DNA of 64,000 nucleotides from Conchocele bisecta (Eukaryota; Mollusca; Bivalvia; Lucinida; Thyasiridae). The position numbers and the translations under genes were made by a program. The stretch is taken from assembly GCA_029237695.1 (NCBI GenBank), contig CM055265.1, forward strand, positions 122,472,834-122,536,833, in the 5' to 3' direction. A model generated the notes under the pieces. It was not told the origin of the DNA and searched no databases. It was given only the letters and a program-made list of their open reading frames with translations. Shown here in pieces: positions 56,290-64,000 of this stretch (positions are counted from its first letter, which is position 1; each line of letters starts with the position of its first letter).

Positions 56290-57060
56290 TTCAACACCTA
56301 ACCACGCCATACACACACAACTTCTGTTTCCCTCCATGGAATGTTTTCATATTTTATTTTGTCATGTGTTCTTGTCACCATCCTGCTTCATCCTGCATCA
56401 GATGTACCACCACCCGCCCAGCCCAAAGGTCAAGGTCGTTTACTTATATCGTTGATTCAGTACATGCGACCAAGTTTCTCCAGTCTATTATAACTTTATT
56501 TTGCCTCGATGCAATCTTTTCAATAATTTGGCTCAATGTCTTCTTATCATCATAATGCTTCATCATGCACAAGATGCTCCACCCCGCCCAACACCAAGGT
56601 CACAGGCGCGGATACAGAAATAATTGCAGGGGGTGTGTGAAATAAAAATTCAGCATAGCCGACCTCCGCGAAATCGTCAAGTAGGGGGGTCTGGGGGCCC
56701 TCCCCCATACATTTTTTAGATGCCAGATCGCCGCAGATGCGATTTCCTGACACCTAGACCACGTAAAAAGTCATCCAACTATTCGAGTATTGTAGATTTT
56801 CGTGTTTTTTTTTGCCGAGAGCAGGGGGTGGGTGGGGGGTGTCCGGACCCCTGGACCCCCCCCCCCCCCACCCACCCTTCCCTGATCCGCCGCCTGGGTC
56901 ATTCACATATGACTAATTGCGACCAAGTTTCTTCAGTCTGCTGTAACTTCTGTTTTCATATTTGGATCAAGTCTTCTTGTTATTTATACACTGGATACAT
57001 ACTAACATACTCCACCCACCAATACTACGACCTTAACCTTTGATCATGACCATTTCACCT
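56290..57060 (+). repeat. Satellite G (about 145-165 bp period) interrupted by a MITE
   Basis: gcgaccaagtttctccagtc recurs at 56467 and 56931 (as ..cttcagtc). The phrase preceding it (ccacccgcccagcccaaagg / cgcccaacaccaaggtca) recurs at 56410 and 56586. The third unit is split by the hAT-like MITE at 56603. Confidence 0.6.
56603..56896. mobile_element. 294 bp hAT-like MITE in satellite G with ggtca duplication
   Basis: The termini caggcgcggat and (inverted) caggcggcggatcagg match. It is flanked by ggtca at 56598-56602 and 56897-56901. The satellite resumes in register after it (ttcacatatgactaattgcg then gaccaagtttctt), so one ggtca is the duplication. The interior has C/G-rich runs. Same type as 26676-27044. 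Confidence 0.75.
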
Positions 57061-57139
57061 TTAAATGTTTACTTAGCAGTTTGGAGGAACAAATCTATGT
57101 GCATCGTTTCTCAATCCAACGTTCACGGTCAAGGCTGCA

Positions 57140-58560
57140 TAGGTGATATCACTATTTCGAAAGGTTGATTACACCCTTTCCCTTAACTGAGTGTTATCAC
57201 CTATTCGCTCGAATGGGTGATATCATTCGAATAGGTGATATCATTCGAATAGGTGATATCACCTTTCATTTTGAATAGGTGATCACCAACCATTTGAATC
57301 GAATGGGTGATATCACCTATTTGAAAGGGGTGATATCAACTCATTGCGAAATAGGTGATATCACCCTTTCATTTTGAATTCGAATAGGTGATATCACCCA
57401 TTCAAATAGGTGATATCATGCATTTGAATAGGTGATATCATGTATTCAAATAGGTGATATCACTAAGTGGTACTAAAGTCCCAAACAGCACCCCATAGAT
57501 ATCACCTATTCGAATGGGTGACATCACCTATTTGTATTGAATTGATGATATCATGTATTCAAATAGGTGATATCATGCATTTGAATGCATGATATCACAA
57601 TTTCAGAACAAATAGGTGATATCACCCATTACAATAGGTGATATCATGCATTTGTATAGGTGATATGCATATTCGAATAGGTGATATCACTAAATGGTAA
57701 TAAAGTAAAAAAAAATAAAAAAAGTGCCTGGTGCCATTGGGGATTTTTTTACCACTTACAGGCACTTAGTGATATCACCTATTTGAATACGTGATATCAC
57801 CTAATCAAATAGGTGATATCACCTATTCTAATGCATGATATCACCTATTTGAATGGGTGATATTACCAATTCGACTCTGAAATGGTGATACCATGCATTC
57901 GAATAGGTGATATGCCTTCGAATGCGTGATATCACCTATTATAATTGGCGATATCACCTATTTGTATTGCATTGATGATATCATGTATTCAAATAGGTGA
58001 TATCACGCATTCGAATGCATGATATCACCATTTCAGAACGAATAGGTGATATCACCCAATTGAATAGGTGATATCACATATTCGAATAGGTGATATCACT
58101 AATAATAAAGTCCAAAACGGCGCCTCATAGATATCACTCATTCGAAAGAGTGATATCACTCTTTCGTATCAAATTAGTGATGTCACCCATTCATATGGGT
58201 GATATCACCCACATATGGGTGATATCACCCATTCGAAAGGGTGATATCAGTCATTCAAATAGGTGATATCAGCAATAAAAAATGAAAGGGTGATATCACC
58301 TATTCGAATGAGTGATATCACCCTTTCAAATAGGTCATATCACCCATTCAGATTCAAATTGGTGATATCATCTATTCAAAATGAAAGAGTGATATCACCT
58401 ATTCGAATGAGTGATATCACCCTTGCAAATAGGTGATATCACCCATTCAGATTCAAATTGGTGATATCACCTATTCAAATGAGTGATATCACCTATTTGA
58501 ATAAGTGATATCACTCATTCGAATAGGTGATATCACGAAATGGTATTAAATACCAAAACG
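57140..58560. repeat. Array of the palindrome GGTGATATCACC alternating with TTCGAA
   Basis: About 1.4 kb built almost wholly of variants of attcgaataggtgatatcac: a 12 bp palindrome (ggtgatatcacc) and a shorter one (ttcgaa or catttgaatg-like) repeat every 17-22 bp. A non-palindromic spacer, atcactaaatggtaataaag followed by tccaaaacggcgcctcatag, recurs near 57460, 57690 (variant), 58095 and 58535, giving a higher-order period. No ORFs of note. Confidence 0.9.
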
Positions 58561-58564
58561 GCGC

Positions 58565-58640
58565 CTCATACATTTAAGGCCGGGCCAGGTCACACCAGTC
58601 ACTTAGCTCCTGCCCCAAGGTAATATGATTAGCTATAAGC
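58565..58640 (-). mobile_element. SINE fragment (minus)
   Basis: atttaaggccgggccaggtc then caccagtcacttagctcctg matches the SINE ends joined with an internal deletion. Confidence 0.45.
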
Positions 58641-58645
58641 TTATT

Positions 58646-59060
58646 AGGGCCCCGCCAAGAAATCGATGGTGCCCTATAGGTTTCGCCCTGTCCGTCCGCT
58701 TTTTTGACCGTGGGTAAATGACCTATATTTTCTGTTTCCTTGCTCGGAATTGCTTCATATTTCACACACACACATTGCTCTAAGTGTTCTCTACCGCCAT
58801 GTGACAAATCCAGGTCTGTGCCGCCCCCGCTAAGCCCAGGGTCAAGGTCACATACTTGGTGCGTCGCGAAACCTTAACCGTGGCTAAATGGACTATATTT
58901 TCTGTTTCCTTGCTCGGAATTGCTTCATATTTCACACAATCATCCCTCTAAGCGTCCTCTAACGCCATATCCCGAATCATCGTCCGTGCCGCCCCCTTAA
59001 ACCCAGTGTCAAGCTCACATTCTTGCTGTGTTCTGAAATTCCAGTAACTTTTACGCTCGT
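58646..59060 (+). mobile_element. Pearl/HINE-like element H with two ~165 bp monomers
   Basis: Left hairpin agggccccgcca / tggtgccct (58646-58675), then cctgtccgtccg (58686-58699), then two monomers, gtaaatgacctatattttct (58714) and ctaaatggactatattttct (58883), each with ccttgctcggaattgcttca. A third, partial version is in element F (51166). Confidence 0.65.
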
Positions 59061-59510
59061 GTAAATGGCTTTATTGACTGGCTGCCACAGGGCCCTCAGT
59101 GTGTCGACATGCCACATTTTCTAGTTACTCTTAAACAGGATTTGATTAAGATCAGCCAAGTAGAACTTAAGTTATCGCGTGGAAAAGGATACCCATCGAG
59201 AAAATCTGCTTCGACAGCCAGGGGAAGATAACTCATGGAACAATTCCGAAAATCAATAGGCTTCTTACTCTTGTCGTGACTAACATGTATACCGAATTTG
59301 ATTAAGATCGGCCAAGTAGAACTTAGTTATCGCGTGGACAAGGATACAGAGTATGAAAATTACAAATGGCCGTCAAGGGGAGATAAGTCATCGGAAATTT
59401 TTCAAAATCAATAGGCTTCTTCCTCTGGTAGTAACAAAGCTGTATACCAAATTTGATTAAGATTGGCCAAGTTGAACTCTAGTTATTGCGTGGACAAGCT
59501 GTGCCCGCCC
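59061..59510 (+). repeat. Satellite with three ~150 bp monomers
   Basis: aatttgattaagatcggcca (59287) recurs with small changes at 59138 and 59451; agttatcgcgtggacaagg follows each time. It is probably the next pearl-type element or the body of element H. Confidence 0.65.
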
Positions 59511-59817
59511 ACCGTACAAGGTGAATACATAATTAACAGCTAAGGTCATTTAAGGACAAGTTTTTTGTGGGTAGGGAATTATACATACAAAAGACACGTT
59601 AACAAATGTAATAGTTTCCTAACAGGTTTATTATTAAATGATAAAAATATATGTCTAAGAAATGTACAACCATCTTTTGTGCAGTTATAGATGGAAAACA
59701 ACCAAACTGCGCAACAGAGGCGGCGTGGCCAGCATTTGCACAACCTACGTAACTCTTACATGTATATCCATGAATCAAACCATGCCGTCTGCCATTTTTC
59801 ATTTTGGTCCTATTTTC

Positions 59818-60478
59818 AAACAAGAGGGCCATGATGGCCCTAATTCGCTCACCTGACTACATGAACACCAGAGGAGAATGTGACATTGAGTTCATGTGTT
59901 TTAAAAATAATTGTGCTATTTTTAGATGGCGGTCATCTTGGATTAAGGGATGACTCATTTTACCAAATCTGAAAATGCTTCACCCAAGGATCTTAACTTC
60001 CTATGAAGTTTGGCCAGCATCGGCCATGTGGTTCCTGAGAAAAAGACGTTCAAAATATCGAATAAATGGACTCTTTGGCGGCCATTATAGATGTTATAAT
60101 CATCCGATTCAGACAAAAATAAAATTCGACCCCACGGGCCACGCCCATTTTTGACCACGGGGTCACCATTTTCACAACTTTGAAAGAGCATTGTAAATCG
60201 ATAATTTCTACCAAGTTTAGTCGAAATCCGGCCAGCGGTTCATGAGAAGATTTTTTAAGAATTTGTGCTATTTTTAGACGGCGGCCATTTTGGATTACGT
60301 AATGACGTAATTTTAGCAATTTTGTAATCCCCCTACCTAATGACCATGAAGTTTGGTGACTATAGGCCCAATGGTTACCGAGGAGAAGACGTTTGAAAAT
60401 GTTCACGGACGACGACGACGGACGACGGACACATTGCGGTAACAATAGCTCACATGAGCTTCGCTCAGGTGAGCTAAA
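59818..60478 (+). mobile_element. Pearl/HINE-like element I
   Basis: The 5' hairpin agggccatgatggccct (59825-59841) is followed by aattcgctcacctg. The body has two related units marked by gtgctatttttagatggcgg (59912) and gtgctatttttagacggcgg (60266), with YY1-like sites. A (gac)n/(gacgg)n tract (60404-60432) precedes a 3' hairpin, gctcacatgagcttcgctca with ggtgagctaaaaa (60449-60480). This family is very common in bivalve genomes. Minus-strand frames here are not genes. Confidence 0.75.
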
Positions 60479-60611
60479 AAAACATGTGCTAACAAATCAA
60501 GAGAATCGTTTACAATTCCCTTGTGTTGCCAGAATAGTTGAAAGCATTATATACAAGTGGCTTTCAAAAATAAAAGCAGCAGACGACAATATTTTATTCG
60601 AGATATTTAAG

Positions 60612-60720
60612 GGTTGGTCATGTAAGGCCGGGCAAACGGGTTCGATCCCATTTTAACCTGCTGCATTGGGGGGGAAATCCCAAAAACAGAACGGAATATT
60701 TACATCGAGAAGGGTTGTAC
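60612..60720 (-). mobile_element. SINE 3' fragment (minus)
   Basis: catgtaaggccgggcaaacg, ggttcgatcccattttaacc and aacggaatatttacatcgag match the SINE at 5868-6000 in order. Confidence 0.6.
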
Positions 60721-60889
60721 ATCTACAATGTCTCTTGTTAAACTACTGGGTGCTCCCAACCAACCACACACATCTACTTTACTGAAACTACTAACCCTTT
60801 CAACACTACAAACTTGTGCAACTAGAAAGGTCGGTAAAACCGACGGATGCTCCCCGATTCCGCTTGGACTCACAAAGGAAATATTTACC

Positions 60890-61205
60890 GTTTCTATATG
60901 CACAATGAATGACAACCGCTACCCAACTCTATGTTTTGACCTCGGACCTGGTATAAGGGATTTGTCAAAAGATTACTCAATTATATATATGTAAAGAAGA
61001 AAGCACAAACAACATGTTGGTCAGTTTATATATGCACGGCGAATGACCACCGCTACCTCGACTGACATAGCTTGGTCAGCAAAGTTACTAAGTAATATAC
61101 ATGTGGATGTTAAAAACACACATTATTGTCAGTTTATATATGCACAGCGAATGACCGGACAAACTCTGACAACTGACATGGCTTGGCCAGCAAGTTTACT
61201 AACTA
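60890..61205 (+). repeat. Short tandem satellite, about 110-130 bp period
   Basis: gtttatatatgcacggcgaa (61023) and gtttatatatgcacagcgaa (61132), with a diverged first copy (tttctatatgcacaatgaat, 60891). The shared phrase gacatagcttggtcagcaa / gacatggcttggccagcaa follows in the last two. Confidence 0.6.
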
Positions 61206-61212
61206 TTATATA

Positions 61213-61945
61213 GTGGTCTCCAGAGACCTTGAAACTGACCTCAGTTTCAGAATGATTGGTTGAAAACTGTAGGAGTTGATTACATAATCTTGGTACCCCA
61301 ATATACAGAAGTGTGAAAAAATGAGTAAGTTAAAAAGGCGATATTTTCGTCAACAATTAGTTTTTGGACATGAAAAGGGGAGGTGCACATTTTCTATATG
61401 TGTAAAATGCATGTGTGAAGTTTCAGAATGATTGGTTAAAAACTGTGGGAGGTGCACATTTTCTATATGTGTAAAATGCATGTGTGAAGTTTCAGAATGA
61501 TTGGTTAAAAACTGTGGGAGGTGTTGATTACACAAACTTGGCACTCGAATATACAGAAAAGTGTGAAAAAATGACCTTAGTTAAAAAGGCAATATATTTG
61601 TCCAAAATAAGTTTTCGGCATGAAAAAGAGAGGTGCACATCTTCCATGCGTGTAGAATGCATGTGTAAAGTTTCAGAATGATTGGTTAAAAACTGTGGGA
61701 GGAGTTGATTACACAAACTTGGCAGTCCGATATACAGAAAAGTGTGAAAACAAAGGCTATTTAAAGTTAAAAAGGGGATATTTTTGTTAAAAATGATTTT
61801 TTCGGCATGAAAAGGGGAGGTGCACATATTCAATGTGCCTGTAAAGTTTCAGAATGATTGGTTAAGAACTGTAGGAGGAGTTGATTACACAAACATGGTA
61901 CTTCAAAATGTGGACGCCGGATGGACAAGGCGGCAACACTATGTA
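61213..61945 (+). mobile_element. Pearl/HINE-like element J with five monomers
   Basis: Left hairpin ggtctccagagacc (61215-61228). Monomers with gtttcagaatgattggtt at 61243, 61420, 61489, 61670 and 61846: a 177-181 bp period plus one 69 bp internal duplication. It ends gtggacgccggatggacaag, the standard end of this family in bivalves. Confidence 0.72.
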
Positions 61946-62512
61946 TAAAAAATTTGGCAGACAGTGTAGATCCAGATGAGCATGTTGGGAACGAGCATTC
62001 TTATCAGGATCTGTACTGTTTGTGGCAATATTATATTTGTTTCACGGTCAACTTTCACCCCTTTTCTTCACAATGTAATAGTCTGAAACATAACAAGGAA
62101 ATTCACAATCTAATCATATAAGGTTGAACGGGTAAACTACCATACTAGTTAGTTCTAGATTTACAAAACCTTTTGGTATCAGACTGATCGATTATTTGAA
62201 AAATGCTGGTATATTGCATTCGCCACACACATTATGGACACAATTTTGAAGTTTTGTAGTTTGTGTAAAGAGGATTGACGGAACACAAGTAGTAACTGTT
62301 GGCATGTTTAACGAACTATGATCAAAATGTAAGAGTCCTGCCGATAACCGTTGTGGGAGGCGCTTGCAACCAATGAAGGCTTGCAGAACATGTCCTATTG
62401 TCAGTTGAACATTGTCTTCCTTCCCGTCTTCCGGGTTTATCCATGGGGTTGTTACCCATCCACCTGAAATGCAAATTGAAATTTAGTTTCCATGCTCCTA
62501 TTAATTCAAACT
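61946..62512. other. Non-coding; one dispersed motif
   Basis: cagtgtagatccagatgagc (61958) and ttatcaggatctgtactgtt (62002) are an inverted pair of the dispersed motif. No gene is seen. Confidence 0.4.
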
Positions 62513-62577
62513 CATGCTGTGTATGCTGTGTATGCTGTGTATGCTGCTGTGTATGCTGTGTGCTGTGTATACTGTGT
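62513..62577 (+). repeat. (tgtatgctg)n minisatellite
   Basis: Seven or so units of ctgtgtatg, with slips. Frames across it read repetitive Cys/Met/Tyr peptides and are not genes. Confidence 0.85.
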
Positions 62578-63099
62578 TCTTTACCTCTCGACACCTCAGC
62601 AAAGCTCAATTGAGCTTTACGTCCGTCGTCATCTGCTTTTTGTCCGTCGTTATGTGTCAACAGTTTCAAATGTCTTGTCCAACAGTTATCAAGCTGTACA
62701 TGCATATGTACATGGTCGTTAGGTGAAATTATTGGTAAAATAATGTATGCATGAAATCAAACATGGGTGGTATAGAAAAGTAGGTCAACTTCTTCAAACA
62801 GGATCTCATGAAGCACATATTAGTACCTGTAATCTCAGGCTGTGTGTGCACGTACAGCATACCAGATTAAAACTGTACTGCTTACCATGAACATATTTAA
62901 TTTATCACCGTTAGTATTTGTCGGCGTAACTTTCCGCCTTTAATATATACATGTAAATTGAATAGGTGTCTGAACGGTGTACAGTAATAAGAATGTAGAT
63001 TAATACATGCTTCATATTCCGTAGAATGTTTTCTCTTGTCTTTTCTCTGAATGTTAGTTCTTCCATTCTTATTGGGAAATATTGTTTTGTGGTGCTTAC

Positions 63100-63165
63100 G
63101 TTGTGCGACATGTGAGCGATCAAGCCACCACTGGGTCTCTTGCTAAATGTACTAAACAATTTAGT
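63100..63165 (-). CDS. Possible small host exon
   Basis: On the minus strand, tgtcttag (acceptor, ending 63166) and cacaac|gtaagc (donor at 63099) bound a 66 bp open segment, TKLFSTFSKRPSGGLIAHMS. It is in phase with the candidate exon upstream at 63259-63443. No domain is recognised. Confidence 0.25.
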
Positions 63166-63258
63166 CTAAGACACAAGTGATGGACATGTGTAGAACTTCA
63201 TGTACCATGACTTATCGTCATACATATTAAATCATTGTAATTGACAAGTTATACTTAC

Positions 63259-63443
63259 GTTCTGTCTGTTTTATAAATTTTCCAAAGTTATAGCTTTCTC
63301 CTCAGCATCACCAGAGTAGGTACATGTAGGTGTGTAGAAAGACAACACATCATCTGCTATTGGTATGCTGTCCTCACATAAATAGGACTGTGCCTGTGAA
63401 GGATGCCGTTTCAGAACGTCAAGTATTCCGTGGAGTTCCAATC
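63259..63443 (-). CDS. Possible host exon, HECT-like C-terminal segment
   Basis: Minus strand, bounded by acceptor ttatgcag (63444 side) and donor gaac|gtaagt (63258). The frame reads LELHGILDVLKRHPSQAQSY, LCEDSIPIADDVLSFYTPTC and YSGDAEEKAITLEN. That pattern (a leading leucine-rich turn, then HPSQ-like, then D..L..Y.P..S..G) resembles the region before the HECT-like end of the G2E3-type proteins expanded in fish and bivalves. A TAA near the exon end (about 63275) suggests a 1 bp error or decay. It is the only host-like coding signal in the right-hand 20 kb. Confidence 0.35.
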
Positions 63444-63508
63444 CTGCATAATGTACATTTGATACTTAACAACTACTAATAACTGCACGGTTACGCCCCT
63501 GATCATAA

Positions 63509-63749
63509 CCCTTTCAACCCCAAGTAACTGGAATGAACTGTGATATGTTATTTTTGCAACCAATCCAATGGTCACAAAATGGTTTTCAGACTAGTCCATT
63601 TATGAAAATGGGGATGTTTTTGTTCTAGAAAATATGAATATTACTTGCAAAAAGTGCAAATCCTGATGAGACGGCTCGTCACGGGCCGGCTCATCTGGAT
63701 CTGTATTTTTTTGCCAAAACCACTGTACAGGTCTGTGGGGTTGAAAGGG
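63509..63749. mobile_element. piggyBac-like MITE (TTAA)
   Basis: The ends ccctttcaacccc and ggggttgaaaggg are exact inverted repeats. The right flank is ttaa (63750-63753) and the left is ataa (63505-63508), one change from TTAA. The interior has a hairpin, aaatcctgatgagacggctc / gccggctcatctggatctgt (63658-63706). 241 bp, no coding capacity. Confidence 0.75.
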
Positions 63750-64000
63750 TTAAGAGTGAAAATTCATGTTTGATATGAAAGTAAAATAATGCCAATCAAT
63801 AAACACGTCCGATAAATGTAAATGACTGTTTATGACTTATGAATGCCGCAGAATGGACAAAAAAATGTCTCCCTATAGTACAACCTGGGATGTGGAACAG
63901 CAGATTTAACACCTAAAACCAGGCAATATCGTTGAATATCAAATGGACAGGTTTCACTATACATAATACTAATAGTCCCATTTCTTAGAGTCAAGACCCA

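Noticed and set aside
57140..58560. CRISPR-like regular array
   Set aside because: The units are palindromes with no unique spacers, and the DNA is animal nuclear DNA.
61484..61833. ORFs across element J
   Set aside because: Reads of the satellite monomers; repeated peptides such as FLTNHSETSHMHFTHIENVH.
62398..62726. Cys/Tyr-rich ORFs in three frames
   Set aside because: They come from the tgtatgctg minisatellite.

Overview
The window is animal nuclear DNA and almost certainly comes from a bivalve mollusc. It is AT-rich, intron-containing and dominated by mobile elements. The repeats are of kinds typical of bivalves: pearl/HINE-like elements (a terminal hairpin, a (gtcc)n-type microsatellite, then 140-180 bp tandem monomers), tRNA-type SINEs, several clades of LINE, a Ty3/Gypsy element and Polinton/Maverick (adintovirus-like) fragments. 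There is one assembly gap of exactly 500 N (18667-19166). No bacterial-type operons, rRNA genes or CRISPR arrays are present.

Layout. 1-2430: the broken N-terminal half of an AT-rich Polinton-type polymerase (minus strand), a divergently placed intact two-finger zinc-finger ORF (plus strand), and a large hairpin. 2465-11250: dispersed and tandem repeats (a YY1-site-like repeat, two pearl-like elements, convergent SINE tails, three foldback structures). 12300-15300: a decayed, 5'-truncated Gypsy pol region on the minus strand. 17200-18666: another pearl-like element and a 25 bp-arm perfect hairpin. 19170-25045: a patchwork of Polinton pieces. A GC-rich integrase (plus) lies tail-to-tail with an AT-rich polymerase (minus), then a LINE 3' fragment, then the N-terminal half of a second, GC-rich polymerase (minus).

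26676-29920: a small hAT-like MITE, a 102 bp near-perfect palindrome, a YY1-like repeat array and an L1-like endonuclease fragment. 30492-35639: the one convincing host gene, a DUF229 (sulfatase/alkaline-phosphatase fold) protein. It has two well-supported exons (31545-32012 and 34297-35639) and a possible signal-anchor first exon (30492-30654). Its introns hold a palindrome-rich MITE, a foldback element and two inverted arrays of a 20 bp unit. 37640-44056: a CR1/Jockey-like LINE split by a 4,074 bp terminal-inverted-repeat element (38313-42386) flanked by an ATG duplication. 44697-46805: a second LINE of similar type on the minus strand. 48041-49060: the 3' end of an L1/Tx1-like LINE. 50088-51330: a pearl-like element. 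53961-64000: MITEs, SINEs, satellites, a 1.4 kb array of the palindrome GGTGATATCACC (57140-58560), and a possible host exon on the minus strand near the right edge.

Apart from DUF229, the zinc-finger ORF and one tentative exon pair, nothing looks like a working gene. The polymerases, integrase and reverse transcriptases all carry stops, frameshifts or truncations. The most interesting material is structural: very different satellites sharing one architecture, YY1-like motifs phased at 150-180 bp, arrays built from alternating palindromes, and transposon insertions whose target duplications can be read from the interrupted sequence.
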